Source: Oscillospiraceae bacterium
GTDB lineage: Bacteria; Bacillota; Clostridia; Oscillospirales; Oscillospiraceae
Length of the DNA: 48,334 nt
Reading direction: 5' to 3'
Assembly (NCBI GenBank): GCA_015068135.1
Contig: SVLB01000018.1
Span: forward strand, 1-48,334
The position numbers and the translations under genes were made by a program. Positions 33,507-43,331 of this stretch are shown piece by piece. How positions within the stretch are numbered: position 1 is the first letter of the stretch; every line of letters begins with the position of its first letter. The notes below the pieces were generated by a model, which was not told the DNA's origin, searched no databases, and was given only the letters and a program-made list of their open reading frames with translations.

Positions 33507-36500
33507 TTACTCGGTGGTGATCTCCACCTGCGCATCGGAAGACAGCTCGCTCGTATCTGCCTGGATGCCGGATTTTACATAGACATTGTCAGAATCCTCA
33601 TCTTTGACCACCAAATTGCCCTTCAGGGCCGCACCGGCTGTGCCGATGTAGACATTCTGTCCCTGACCGGGCGCCGAGCCGCCGGTGATCAGCGCGCCAT
33701 CCAAAATCATCAGCTTGCCGCCGTAATAGATATTGCCGCCGTTATTGGCAGTAGCTGTGCCATTAGAAACCGTGGGAACACCGGGAAGCTCCGGATCGTC
33801 CACGATCTTCAGGGTTGCATTGGAGGCAACGTAGATATTACCGCCGTGCCGGGCAGTGCCGCCGGAGTTGGCTGTGCCGCCGGATACTGTGCCGCCGTAC
33901 ATCTGCATCACCGCGTTGGCACCGGTGACAAAGATACTGCCGCCGTTACCGTTGGTGGTGGTACCGCCGGTCACCGTACCTCCATAAAGGGTAAAGGTAC
34001 CCGCGGAAATTCTCAGGTTTGCTCCCGCGCCGGAGATGGTGGTACCGGTAACCGTACCGCCGTACATCTGCACCGCACCGTTGGTGGCATCCAGCAGGAT
34101 ATTGCCGCCGCTGGCACCAACACCGTTTTGGATCTCACCGCCACGGATGATCAGCCGGGAGGCAGAGCTCATGCTGATATTACCGCCGTTGCCCTCTGCT
34201 GTACCTCCGGTGATCAAGCCGCCGTAAACGGTCAGCACACTGTCATGGTACATGTGGATGTTGCCGCCCTTCTTGGAAGTGCTGCCGCCGGTGATAGTGC
34301 CGCCGTAGAGATTCATTTTGGCGCCGCCATTGGCATTGAGACCAATCACGCCCAGACCGCCATCGGAGGCCATCTTCTTTGTACCCCGGAGGACACCGCC
34401 GTAAAGGTTGAACACGCCGCCATCCCGGACATAGAATACGGGAGCCTGACGGACCTTGGTAGAGGTCACTTCGCCCGGCTGTTCGGCGCAATCCGTAAGA
34501 TTCAGGGTGCCGTTGATGGCAAATACCCGGTCCGCACCGGTGATATTCTTTCCGTTCAGGCACAGATTCAGCACACCGCCGCTGGGGATATCCAGGGTGG
34601 TCGCCAGGGAAACAGGCTCGGTCAGATAGTAGCTCACAGAGCCGTCAAAGACCAGGCTGTCCACACCGGGCCAGGGTGCCCAAATGATCTGCTGGCAATC
34701 GGCATGGTCGCCTACAGCACCCAAGCCGCCGCAGACGCAATGGCTATGGGTGGTCACTACGGGGATCTGTTCTCCAACCGCCAGCTTGCCGTCCAGGAAG
34801 GTGATCTCTTCTCCGCCACGGAAGAAGGTCTTGTTTTCCTCCAGGGTGTTTTCCGCAAACACGCCGGTGCCATTTTCCAAAATCAGGGTAATTACGCTGT
34901 CTGCCGCCAGGGTATCTGCCAGGTCCAGCAGCTTTCCGCCGGGCAGATAGAGGGTATCTACCGTCAGACAGCTGTCAGAATACAGCTTCACCTTGCCTGC
35001 GGCATACACCTCACCGCCGGTAATACTGCCGCCGTAGAGGTTCAGCTTGCTGGCAGGCGCCATGCTGATATTGCCGCCGTTGGCATCGCTGGCACCGTCG
35101 GCGATCTGTCCGCCATAGATGTTCAGGGTGCCGGTATTATACAGAGCAATGTTACCGCCACGCCCAACAGCCTGACCGCCAAGGATACTGCCGCCGTACA
35201 GATTCATGGTACCCTTGTCCACACCGCCCAGGCCACCGCCGCTGGTGGAGGTCACCTTGCCGGTTCCCTGAATGGTACCGCCGTACAGATTGAAGGTGGC
35301 ATTCTCATAGACATAGAAGATCGGTGCCTGACCGGAAGTGCGGGCTGTGGTGATCACGCCGTCAATTTCGGCGCTGTCCGTCAGGTTCATGGTGCCGTAG
35401 ATCCGGAACAGCCGATCCGTGATCCCCTTTGCGCCGGAAATATTCTTGCCGCAAAGATCCAGGCAAACCTTCCCCTCGATCCGGTTCACTCCGGACAAGG
35501 TAATATCCTCTGCCAGATAATAGTGGCCGTCCGTAATGGCATAGCTGCCGTCCCAGATGTACCACTGGGCTTCCGTGCCGCAGCAGTCACAGGCCGCCAC
35601 CTTGTCAGGCTGGCCCTTCAGGAAGATGACGCCTGCCTGATAGCTCAGCGTTCCCTGATCGCAGGAGAAGAACTCCAGGTTTTCCTCCTGAGTGGCACCG
35701 GTCACGGGGCCGTTGCCGGAAGCAAGGGTCACATGCAGGGAGGAATTCTCCGGGAGAATGCCATCCACAGTTATGGGCTTTCCGGCGATCTGCAGATCCT
35801 CCACTGTGATGGGCTCCTGGGAATACAGATTCACAGTACCCGCACCGTGGACACTGCCGCCGATAATGCTGCCGCCGTACAGATTCAAGGTTGCATCTGC
35901 CGTTACGGAAATATTGCCGCCATCGGTTCCGGTGACACCGCCGGAGATACTGCCGCCGTACAGGTTCATGGTTGCCGTCCGGTACAGCTGGACATTGCCG
36001 CCGTCCTTAACGGTCGTACCGCCCTGAAGACTGCCGCCGTACATATTGAACACAGCCTTGGAGCCAGCATTCAGGCCAGCCGCCACCAGGCCGCACTGGG
36101 TATTGACTTCTCCGTCATCCACAAAATTACCGCCGTACATATTCACGGTGCCGTTATCGTAGATATAGAAGCCGGGTGCCTGTCCGGCATTGGTGGTATG
36201 GACGGTGCCATCCGTTTCGGCACTGTCGTAAAGCCAAAGGGTTCCGTAGACACGGAAGGCACGGACCTTGGCCTCCACATCAAAGCCGCACAGATCCAGC
36301 ACCACCTCACAGGCGGCATCCTCCGCAGAGCCGATATAGGCCGTATTGGAAACGGTGGTCTTGCGGTTTAAGTAGTAATGCTTGCCATGCTCCAGTTCCC
36401 GAAGGCCATCCCAGCTGTACCAGGTGACCTCCTGGGCGCAATGGTCGCAGAAAGCGGTTTTTTCCACCATGGGGATCTCACGCTCCACCACGAAGACATA

Positions 36501-38612
36501 GGTAAGCACATTGTCCTTCATGAGAGCATGGATCTTATCGCCCACCTGGACGGTGGTCTTTTCGCCCGGAATCTCTGCCGCACCGGACACATTGATGACC
36601 TTGGTATAGCCGGACAGGTAGCCCACATAGTTCTTGGGGGCCTTATTGGCATCCATTTCCTTGGCTGTAACGGTACTGCCGTCAATGGCCGTCACATCAT
36701 CCCAGCTGCAGAACTGATCGCCTCCGGCAACATTGGTGGTAAGAAAGAATCTTGTGATAATATCTCCGCTGGTATACAGACCGAAGCATTTGGTGGCCAC
36801 AGCATCCAGCTGGTTTGCCAGGGACCGATCCCTGGTCTTATACACCTTTACCTCGCCATTGTAAGCCAGTGCAAACTCGTAATAGCCATCTTCGTTGGGT
36901 GTTCTGGTGGTCTGCTGTTTGGCAGAATCGTACTTGCGCTCCAGATTCCAGTAGATATTGGCATTCACCCTGCGGGTAACCACGAAAATATGGGTGATTT
37001 CCCCATCCAGGTTCTTCAGGGCGTGGATCTTGTCCCCCACCTGCAAGGTAGTGCGCTCGCCCACCATGCCCGCGGTGCTGGACACATTGTACACATTGCA
37101 GTCTTTTGCCATGGGACCCACATAGTCCTGGGCAGGCTTGTTCTTGTCTGCCTCCCGGGCGGTGACCACACCGTCTGCGATGGAGACCACATTATCCCAG
37201 CTGCAGAACTGTTTGCCGCCCCACACAGTGCTGGTAGCATGGACCGCTTTGATCACATCCCCATCCAGCTCCAGGCCAAAGCACTTGACGCCCAGGCTGT
37301 CAAGCTTGTCCACAAGGGCCTTATCCTGGGTGCGGACCGTTATCTGTTCACCGTTCACCGCAACCTTGATGGAATAATACCCATCCGCTCCCGGGATCCG
37401 CTTGGTAGATTTTGCAGCAGAATCCCACTGACGGCTGACATTCCAATAAATATCCGACTGATAGGTGCGGCTCACCACAAAAATCACGCACACCTCCCCA
37501 TAGGGGTTTTTCAGACCGTGGATCTGATCGTACTGGCGCAGCTCGGTAGGCTCTCCCACATAGCTGCCCGTTCCGCTCACATCGTAGACCACACAGTCCT
37601 CCGCCACAGTGCCGCGAATGGAGCTGCCTTTATTGGAGCCGGTGTATTTTTTGGCGCTGACGATACTGCCATCGATATTCATCACATAGTACCAGCTTCC
37701 GAAGGAGGAATTGCCGGTCACCTTCTTGGTGGCAAGGACCTCGATGATATAGCCATCCTCGTCAAATACCAGGCCCATACATTTCGCGGCAACCTTATCA
37801 ATGGCATTTGCCACCTTCTCATCCTTGGTATACAAGGTCACCTGCTCACCGTTCACGGCAAACTGGTATTCAAACCGACCCATAACGTCCATAGTCCGCT
37901 TGGTCAGTCCTGTTGCGGAATCGTATTGGCGGCTGATGTTCCAGTAGACATCCCCCATTTTGAAGGGTGCCTCGGCAAAGATATGGGTCACCTGGTCCTG
38001 GTCGTTGCAGACCGCCAGGATCTTGCTCAGCTCCTCCAGCTGACCGGGCAGACCGCTAAGGAGCGTGCCTTCAGGATCCACGCCGTAGATCCTGGTATCC
38101 GCAGTCAGCTTCAGGGTCTTGGTCAGACCGGCCTTATTGCCCAAAGCATTACAGACCAGGCTGTCCTGGGTGTAGGAAACCACATAGTAGTCCTCTGCGG
38201 CAATGTAGCCTGCAAACTCCTCTACCCGGCGCACACCCACAACCGTGCCGTTTTCATCGAAGACCAGACCCATGACCTCCAAGGTATCGATGAAGCTTAC
38301 CAGCAGTCTGTCCTTCACCGGCAGGTCGATCTGTTCTCCGTCCACAGCGAAGCGAATATAATACATCCCGTCGGAACGGGGCATACGGCTCAACGTTCCT
38401 TCGGAATAGGTGACCTTTTCCACATTCCAGTAGAGCCGGTCATCTGCCGCTGTCTCCTGCTGCTGGGGCTGGGTCTGGGTGGGCTCGGTGGTTTGGGCAG
38501 GCTCTCCGCCACCCAACACAAACGCCAGCACCGCTGCCGCAGCCACAGCCAAAATGCCGCAGGCCAGCAAAATCCATTTCAGGCTGCTTTTGCCTGTTTC
38601 TTGTTTTTTCAT
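33507..38612 (-). CDS. Giant membrane-anchored protein: four tandem novel domains plus beta-helix
   Basis: 1701 residues, complete. Residues 12-33 form an uncleaved membrane anchor (WILLACGILAVAAAAVLAF), followed by a Gln/Thr/Pro spacer. Residues 58-713 are four tandem copies of a 160-165-residue domain (IYWNxxRxYDSA, GYYxxxxAVNGEQ, KCFGL, FCSWDxV, VTAxE, YVG, GEKTTxQVGDKIHAL, THIFVV). Residues 718-1701 are three rounds of cysteine header (FCDHC, CDCC, HCVCGG) plus beta-helix YGG / GGNI repeats. It lacks the C-terminal module of its secreted relatives, so it seems to use the N-terminal anchor instead. RBS GGGGG upstream; 20 nt behind the ceramidase-like gene, so third gene of that operon. Function unknown; cell-surface adhesion or glycan handling suspected. 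Confidence 0.9.
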   Translation of the reverse strand: MKKQETGKSSLKWILLACGILAVAAAAVLAFVLGGGEPAQTTEPTQTQPQQQETAADDRLYWNVEKVTYSEGTLSRMPRSDGMYYIRFAVDGEQIDLPVKDRLLVSFIDTLEVMGLVFDENGTVVGVRRVEEFAGYIAAEDYYVVSYTQDSLVCNALGNKAGLTKTLKLTADTRIYGVDPEGTLLSGLPGQLEELSKILAVCNDQDQVTHIFAEAPFKMGDVYWNISRQYDSATGLTKRTMDVMGRFEYQFAVNGEQVTLYTKDEKVANAIDKVAAKCMGLVFDEDGYIIEVLATKKVTGNSSFGSWYYVMNIDGSIVSAKKYTGSNKGSSIRGTVAEDCVVYDVSGTGSYVGEPTELRQYDQIHGLKNPYGEVCVIFVVSRTYQSDIYWNVSRQWDSAAKSTKRIPGADGYYSIKVAVNGEQITVRTQDKALVDKLDSLGVKCFGLELDGDVIKAVHATSTVWGGKQFCSWDNVVSIADGVVTAREADKNKPAQDYVGPMAKDCNVYNVSSTAGMVGERTTLQVGDKIHALKNLDGEITHIFVVTRRVNANIYWNLERKYDSAKQQTTRTPNEDGYYEFALAYNGEVKVYKTRDRSLANQLDAVATKCFGLYTSGDIITRFFLTTNVAGGDQFCSWDDVTAIDGSTVTAKEMDANKAPKNYVGYLSGYTKVINVSGAAEIPGEKTTVQVGDKIHALMKDNVLTYVFVVEREIPMVEKTAFCDHCAQEVTWYSWDGLRELEHGKHYYLNRKTTVSNTAYIGSAEDAACEVVLDLCGFDVEAKVRAFRVYGTLWLYDSAETDGTVHTTNAGQAPGFYIYDNGTVNMYGGNFVDDGEVNTQCGLVAAGLNAGSKAVFNMYGGSLQGGTTVKDGGNVQLYRTATMNLYGGSISGGVTGTDGGNISVTADATLNLYGGSIIGGSVHGAGTVNLYSQEPITVEDLQIAGKPITVDGILPENSSLHVTLASGNGPVTGATQEENLEFFSCDQGTLSYQAGVIFLKGQPDKVAACDCCGTEAQWYIWDGSYAITDGHYYLAEDITLSGVNRIEGKVCLDLCGKNISGAKGITDRLFRIYGTMNLTDSAEIDGVITTARTSGQAPIFYVYENATFNLYGGTIQGTGKVTSTSGGGLGGVDKGTMNLYGGSILGGQAVGRGGNIALYNTGTLNIYGGQIADGASDANGGNISMAPASKLNLYGGSITGGEVYAAGKVKLYSDSCLTVDTLYLPGGKLLDLADTLAADSVITLILENGTGVFAENTLEENKTFFRGGEEITFLDGKLAVGEQIPVVTTHSHCVCGGLGAVGDHADCQQIIWAPWPGVDSLVFDGSVSYYLTEPVSLATTLDIPSGGVLNLCLNGKNITGADRVFAINGTLNLTDCAEQPGEVTSTKVRQAPVFYVRDGGVFNLYGGVLRGTKKMASDGGLGVIGLNANGGAKMNLYGGTITGGSTSKKGGNIHMYHDSVLTVYGGLITGGTAEGNGGNISMSSASRLIIRGGEIQNGVGASGGNILLDATNGAVQMYGGTVTGTTISGAGANLRISAGTFTLYGGTVTGGTTTNGNGGSIFVTGANAVMQMYGGTVSGGTANSGGTARHGGNIYVASNATLKIVDDPELPGVPTVSNGTATANNGGNIYYGGKLMILDGALITGGSAPGQGQNVYIGTAGAALKGNLVVKDEDSDNVYVKSGIQADTSELSSDAQVEITTE
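36474..38441 (-). repeat. Four tandem copies of an unrecognised 160-residue domain
   Basis: Copies at about residues 58-217, 220-383, 387-548 and 552-713. Copies 2-4 are clearly alike; copy 1 is the most diverged. Shared marks: YWN at the start, VNGEQ, KCFGL or CMGL, SWD, GDKIHALKN, HIFVV at the end. Confidence 0.85.
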
Positions 38613-38632
38613 ATGGATCCCCCTTAGGCTGA

Positions 38633-39985
38633 TCAGCTATTCTTATACATTTCCACCAGGGCCTCGGTCCAAATATCAATGACCTTGTCGGCGGTTCCCA
38701 GTACCAGTCTTGCATAGTCAGACTCATAAGACCGGTAGGTACAGCCCAAGCCGTGGGGGAAGTACTTCCGGTCGCCGTTGGCATAGCCCAGGGTCATGGA
38801 CATGGGGAACGGAGAACGGCGCTCCATCTCCACTGACACAGAGTCCCACAGCTCACCGGGAGCGGAAACGAAGGCCATCTGATCACCGATGGTCACCACG
38901 TCCAGCTCGCAATTCTCAGAAGGTGCCAGCTTGGTCTTTCCGATCACGCCCATGGCATCGTAGATCGAGGAGAAGCCATAGGCGACCGCCCGCTGTTTGG
39001 TTCCCGGCTTATCGTAATCGGGTGCGGTGGAATGCCAGTAATCCACCACCTCCTGGGCCTTGTCCTTCAAATGGTCACGGGAGTGGTCGATGGGACAATC
39101 ATAGTTGATCTGCCGCATCTGCAGCTTCCCGGCAGGTACCTCCCGCATATTCTTTTGCAGGATCTTAATGTTGGCTTCTGCCAGCAAAGCGCCGTAAGCC
39201 ATATAGTCACGGGTCAGGTTTTCATCCTGCAGACGGCTCTTGGGGTTGATATTGCCGCAGGCACCCTGGAAGTAGACAAAATCGCAATCCATCTGCTTCT
39301 CCATGGAATCCCGGAAGGGGCCCACATAGTCGGAGGATACCTCCAGCTTATTGGTACCGCCGGTCATGGTAGGATGGCTGCGGAAATTGGTGATCACCAG
39401 GTCCTTACAGCCTTCCCGCTTGACACGGATGGAGTGCATTATACTGTAAGCATCGGAAACATGGCCTTTGTAGGGAGATTCCTTGGGATTTCCAAAGTTA
39501 TCGCCTACCACAGAGCCGTTTTCCAGCCGGTAGTGCTTGACAAAATTCAGCCGCTTGGTCTCCATGGAGCCCACCGCAAAGGTGGCAGGCTTTCTGTCTG
39601 CCAGGGCTGCCACTGCCGCCTTGGCAGACTGTTCCTGCAGAAGCTTGCGGTAGTTGACAATGGCCGGGAAGAAGGTCATATAGAGATCGGGAGTGGAATG
39701 GGTATGGGTGGCGCTGATGAGGATCCTGTCGCCGGGGATCCCGGTAGCCTCTGTCATGGCATCGCGCAGTTCCCGGATGACCTCCTCCTGGGGGCGCTGA
39801 TGGTCAATGGAGCAGACCAGGGCGGTGCTTCCCTCCCAGTCAGTCAGGGCAATGCAGGAAAAATACAGTTCGTCCATCACACGGGCGGAGATACGGTTCT
39901 TACCGGAGCCGAAGCCACTGAGGGGGCAGGGTTCCTTCGGGGAGATATTGGTCCGGGCATAGCCCAGAAAAAATTCCTGATTCAT
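38633..39985 (-). CDS. Neutral/alkaline ceramidase-like protein, cytoplasmic form
   Basis: 450 residues from the ATG at 39985; the AGGAGG just upstream is itself inside the earlier in-frame ATG (40003), which is therefore unlikely. PF04734-like fold: FLGYARTNISPKEPCPLSGFG, LVCSIDHQRP, ISATHTHSTPD (zinc histidines), NFRSHPTMTGG, and a GNINPKSR motif where true ceramidases have GDVSPN. The nucleophile serine of that motif is replaced by asparagine, so ceramide hydrolysis is doubtful. No signal peptide, unlike the close paralog 14 nt upstream. Middle gene of a three-gene operon. Confidence 0.85.
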   Translation of the reverse strand: MNQEFFLGYARTNISPKEPCPLSGFGSGKNRISARVMDELYFSCIALTDWEGSTALVCSIDHQRPQEEVIRELRDAMTEATGIPGDRILISATHTHSTPDLYMTFFPAIVNYRKLLQEQSAKAAVAALADRKPATFAVGSMETKRLNFVKHYRLENGSVVGDNFGNPKESPYKGHVSDAYSIMHSIRVKREGCKDLVITNFRSHPTMTGGTNKLEVSSDYVGPFRDSMEKQMDCDFVYFQGACGNINPKSRLQDENLTRDYMAYGALLAEANIKILQKNMREVPAGKLQMRQINYDCPIDHSRDHLKDKAQEVVDYWHSTAPDYDKPGTKQRAVAYGFSSIYDAMGVIGKTKLAPSENCELDVVTIGDQMAFVSAPGELWDSVSVEMERRSPFPMSMTLGYANGDRKYFPHGLGCTYRSYESDYARLVLGTADKVIDIWTEALVEMYKNS

Positions 39986-39999
39986 TTTCGGAGTCCTCC

Positions 40000-41499
40000 T
40001 CATTCAGCCGCATTCGCGTGGAACTTATTCAGGGTTTCCAGCCAGGTATCCATCATCCCCTCAGCGGTCGTGCCTACTTCAAAACGACCGTAGTCACTTT
40101 CGTAGGAGGCATACTGGGCGCAGGGACCGTAGGGGAAGTATTTCCAGTCACCGTTGGCAAAGCCCACAGTATAGGTCATATCAAAAGGCGAAGCTTCCTC
40201 CATCTCTATGCTCATCAGGTCAAAGAGCTCACCGGGGGCAGAGAAGAAGCCAACCGTATCGCCGATGGAGAACACGTCCAGTTCGATCTGCTGGGTCTGG
40301 GGCAATTGTGCTTTCAGGATAATGGCGCTGGCATGGTAATAGGAGCTGATGCCGTAGGGACGACCGTAGGCATTGGTGAGGGTGTGATTCCGGTTATTGT
40401 CCTTCCAGTACTGCTGTACCAGCTTGGCATAGGGGATCAGGGCATCACCGCTGTGGTCCACCTTGGCCTCAAACAGGATCTTTTCCGACTGGATCCGACC
40501 GGTTTCCTTTTCCTGCATATCCTCCCGGATGCAGGCCACTGCCACCTGAGCCAGGCGGTAGCCGTATTCCACATGGTTCTCTTCTGTGCCAAAGTTTTCA
40601 TTGCTCAGACGGCTTCTGGGGTTGATGTTGCCGCAAGCGCCCTGCATGAAGGCGAAGTGGCAGTCCAGCTCCGTCTCCACCGCGTCCCGCATAGGTCCAA
40701 TAAAGTCCGAGGACAGATTCAGCTCACTGCTGCCGCCGGTCAATGTGGGGTGACTGCGGAAATTGGAGATGACGATGTCCTTTCCACCTTCACGCTTGAA
40801 TTGGAGCATGTGCATGGCGTTATAAGCCTCTGTAACATGGTGGGTGGTATCATCGATCACACTGACACCGAAGTTATCGCCGAAGTATTGCACCTGTCCA
40901 TTCTCATCAGTATGCTGATAGTGCTTGACGAAATTCAGGCCTTCCGCGTCCCTGGAGCCAACATACATGGTCGCCGGCAGGCTGTCGGCAATGGCCGCCT
41001 GGGCCGCCTGGGCAAACCGCTGGGTCAAAAGGTTCTTATACCGCTGGATACCCTCATGGGTATCGTAGGTCAGGTCCGGAATGGAGTGGGTATGGGAGCA
41101 GGAGATGGTGATATTCTCTCCGGGGATCCCGGTGGCATCGGTAACGCTTACCCGCAGCAGCTCTATGAGAACATCCTCAATGCGCTGCAGATCCACCAGC
41201 ATCAGAAGATATGTATTGTCCTGCTCATCGGTCATGGCGATGCAGGTCACATAGGTATCGTCCAGAACATCGTTCATCACACGGGTGGAAGAAGTACCGA
41301 AGCCGCCCAGGGGCAGATTCTCCTCCGGGGTAATGATGGCCCGTCCAAAGCCCACCCGGAATCCCTCACCTTTTACCGTGAGAGTGTCTTCTGTGGTAGG
41401 TACCGCCGTGGTTTCCGGAATCTGCTGATCTCCGCCGCCGCAGGCAAACAGACCAAACAGCAGCACCGCGCACAGCAGCATAGTCAAAAGTCTTTTCAT
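40000..41499 (-). CDS. Neutral/alkaline ceramidase-like lipoprotein
   Basis: 499 residues. Lipobox LFGLFACGGG gives lipid cysteine 20, then a Thr-rich spacer. The body is paralogous to the next gene over nearly its whole length: GFGRAIITPEENLPLGGFG, ISCSHTHSIPD (zinc histidines), NFRSHPTLTGG, GACGNINPRSR (serine nucleophile position is asparagine), FSAPGELFDLMSIEMEE, VGFANGDWKYFPYG. So an exported and a cytoplasmic version of one enzyme sit side by side. AAAGGAG lies before the ATG. Promoter region shared with the divergent AraC gene at 41636. Confidence 0.88.
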   Translation of the reverse strand: MKRLLTMLLCAVLLFGLFACGGGDQQIPETTAVPTTEDTLTVKGEGFRVGFGRAIITPEENLPLGGFGTSSTRVMNDVLDDTYVTCIAMTDEQDNTYLLMLVDLQRIEDVLIELLRVSVTDATGIPGENITISCSHTHSIPDLTYDTHEGIQRYKNLLTQRFAQAAQAAIADSLPATMYVGSRDAEGLNFVKHYQHTDENGQVQYFGDNFGVSVIDDTTHHVTEAYNAMHMLQFKREGGKDIVISNFRSHPTLTGGSSELNLSSDFIGPMRDAVETELDCHFAFMQGACGNINPRSRLSNENFGTEENHVEYGYRLAQVAVACIREDMQEKETGRIQSEKILFEAKVDHSGDALIPYAKLVQQYWKDNNRNHTLTNAYGRPYGISSYYHASAIILKAQLPQTQQIELDVFSIGDTVGFFSAPGELFDLMSIEMEEASPFDMTYTVGFANGDWKYFPYGPCAQYASYESDYGRFEVGTTAEGMMDTWLETLNKFHANAAE

Positions 41500-41635
41500 A
41501 GAACGACTCCTTTCAGGGATTCTTTTTCTTCTATATCATACATCAAAACCCACCGCAAACAAATAGCAGATTTTCTCTCCTGTATTGCATTTTTTCCCTG
41601 TCTATGGTATGATGACGAAAAAGGAGGTGGTTGCC
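41500..41635. promoter_or_regulatory. Divergent promoter region, ceramidase-like operon / AraC
   Basis: 136 nt without a gene. On the minus strand TTGTTT, 16-nt spacer and TATGAT (around 41539-41544) form a weak promoter for the ceramidase-like operon. On the plus strand AAGGAGGTGG (41621-41630) serves the AraC gene. No clear palindrome seen. Confidence 0.45.
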
Positions 41636-42442
41636 ATGTCTGCACAAGTTATCCTGTATCAGGCCCCGGATCTGCGCCTTGCCTACGCCATGTATTCCAC
41701 GCCCGATTTGGCCGGCGCAAACCGTCCTACCCTGCACACCCATCCCCTTTTATGCGAGATCCTCTGTATCTTCCGCGGAAAGGGCACCTTCCACGTGGCA
41801 GGTACCAGCTACCCCATTGCCGACAACAGCTTTATCATCACCCGTCCGGGAGAATCCCACTATACCGAGCTGGACCCCTCTGCCCCCTACGAACGGGCTG
41901 TGATCTACTTCTCCCCGGCCCTTTTGGACAGCATCGATCCGGAGCGAGTCCTTTTGAAACCCTTTTTTGACCGGGAAAGCGGTTTGCGCAATCACTACCT
42001 CCCCGAAGGAAAAGACTCCGTAAACCAAATCCGTAAAATGCTGGACCAGCCTCAGCGGCTGAATATCCTCTTGGGAATGATCCATATACTGCAGGAATTG
42101 AACCGGCTGTTCCTCGCAGAAGAACACAAGCCAGTCAGTCAGACCCTGGAGCAGCGCATCGTCCGCTATATCAATGAGCATCCCCAGGAGCAGTATACCA
42201 CAGAATCCCTATGCGCTCAGTTCAATATCAGCCGTGCGCCCCTATATCGCAGATTCAAAAAGGCCACCGGCGCCTCCGTGGGGGAATATATCAATTCCCG
42301 CCGGGTCCTTATGGCCCAGCAATTGCTTTTGGAAGGGCAAAAGCCCATGGATGTATGCTATCAATGCGGCTTCCAGGATTACTCCACCTTTTACCGGGCC
42401 TACCGAAAATATGTGGGACACAGTCCCAGTGCGGAAGCTTAA
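41636..42442 (+). CDS. AraC-family regulator, divergent from ceramidase-like operon
   Basis: 268 residues from the ATG at 41636, chosen for AAGGAGGTGG; the frame is open 17 codons upstream without a site. Cupin half: LHTHPLLCEILCIFRGKGTFHV and FIITRPGESHYTEL. C-terminal AraC domain about 175-268: EQYTTESLCAQFNISRAPLYRRFKKATG and YQCGFQDYSTFYRAYRKYVGHSP. Its placement back to back with the ceramidase-like operon makes it the likely regulator of that operon. Confidence 0.9.
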   Translation: MSAQVILYQAPDLRLAYAMYSTPDLAGANRPTLHTHPLLCEILCIFRGKGTFHVAGTSYPIADNSFIITRPGESHYTELDPSAPYERAVIYFSPALLDSIDPERVLLKPFFDRESGLRNHYLPEGKDSVNQIRKMLDQPQRLNILLGMIHILQELNRLFLAEEHKPVSQTLEQRIVRYINEHPQEQYTTESLCAQFNISRAPLYRRFKKATGASVGEYINSRRVLMAQQLLLEGQKPMDVCYQCGFQDYSTFYRAYRKYVGHSPSAEA

Positions 42443-42455
42443 CCATGTGAAATAA

Positions 42456-42497
42456 AGAGGCCCTCTCATTCCGGACATTTCCCATGAGACAGCCTCT
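42456..42497. terminator. Shared terminator of two convergent AraC genes
   Basis: AGAGGC (42456-42461) with GCCTCT (42492-42497), and TCTCAT (42464-42469) with ATGAGA (42484-42489), around a 14-nt loop. TTTTCTT follows on plus; TTTATTT on minus. Confidence 0.75.
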
Positions 42498-42503
42498 GTT
42501 TTC

Positions 42504-43292
42504 TTATTCGAGATAGGGATCGGGGGAGTTTCGGTACTGGGTCGGGGTAAGACCTGTTTTTTTCTTAAAAATGTACATAAACGTCACTTCATTGGCATAG
42601 CCGGCCATCCGCGAAATGGCGGCAACTGTGTTACGCGTATTGGTAAGCAGCCATTTGCTGTATTGTATACGGCTTTCCGTAATATCGCTTTTGATACTGT
42701 TTCCAAAAAGCTGTTTGTACTTATGCTGCAGGTAGGAAGGGCTGATCGACATGGATTGGCAAATGCTGTCAATAGACCAGTCATTTTGCGGATTGGAATA
42801 GATATTGTTTTTTAACACTGCCAGCTTTTCTGACAGTTTGGAGCTGATGACCTGCTTTTGGAAGCAATAGTCCGATAGCTTTAAAAACAGCAATCGCAGA
42901 AGCAATATCATGGATTCCTCTGCCGTAGGGCTACCGGACTGCTTTTCGATAAAGAGCAGCTTCACAAGACGGGATAACGCATACACATCCTGATGCTCCA
43001 TGATCGTATCGAATTGCACCCCAATTCTCTCCAAAAACGCAAAATCCTCCTGGTCCAGATCAAACCGGACCCAGTCGTTTACAAATTCCGTGTTGTGGGC
43101 GTAAAAAAACTGCGGCGTTTCCTTTCGGTACAATATAACGCTGTTTCCTTTAGTATAATGCATCTCACCGTTCAGAAGGATGCGGGCAGGAGAACGCAGG
43201 ATCATCAAAATATGACCCACGCTTCCAAACGGTCTTTCTGCCATATAGCTGGCTTCGTGCCGGTAGTCATATCCGCAGTTTGAAACTTTCAT
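42504..43292 (-). CDS. AraC-family regulator, divergent from LamG/phosphoesterase gene
   Basis: 262 residues; GGAGGG lies before the ATG. Cupin half (GHILMILRSPARILLNGEMHYTKGNSVILYRKETPQFFY), then a C-terminal AraC domain at about 165-255: WSIDSICQSMSISPSYLQHKYKQLFGNSIKSDI and RMAGYANEVTFMYIFKKKTGLTPTQYR. Read from a perfect promoter (43332-43360) that faces the giant gene at 43482, whose own promoter is weak. A role as activator of that gene is likely. Confidence 0.92.
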   Translation of the reverse strand: MKVSNCGYDYRHEASYMAERPFGSVGHILMILRSPARILLNGEMHYTKGNSVILYRKETPQFFYAHNTEFVNDWVRFDLDQEDFAFLERIGVQFDTIMEHQDVYALSRLVKLLFIEKQSGSPTAEESMILLLRLLFLKLSDYCFQKQVISSKLSEKLAVLKNNIYSNPQNDWSIDSICQSMSISPSYLQHKYKQLFGNSIKSDITESRIQYSKWLLTNTRNTVAAISRMAGYANEVTFMYIFKKKTGLTPTQYRNSPDPYLE

Positions 43293-43331
43293 ATTTTACC
43301 CTCCAAAAAGCAGAAAACTTTAGTAAAAAGT

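Noticed and set aside
33393..38627. Two long plus-strand frames (992 and 749 codons)
   Set aside because: Both are codon-aligned antisense to the 1701-residue gene; no family likeness.
38633..41499. Straight annotation as ceramidases
   Set aside because: The serine of the ceramidase GDVSPN motif is asparagine in both proteins, so only ceramidase-like is supported.
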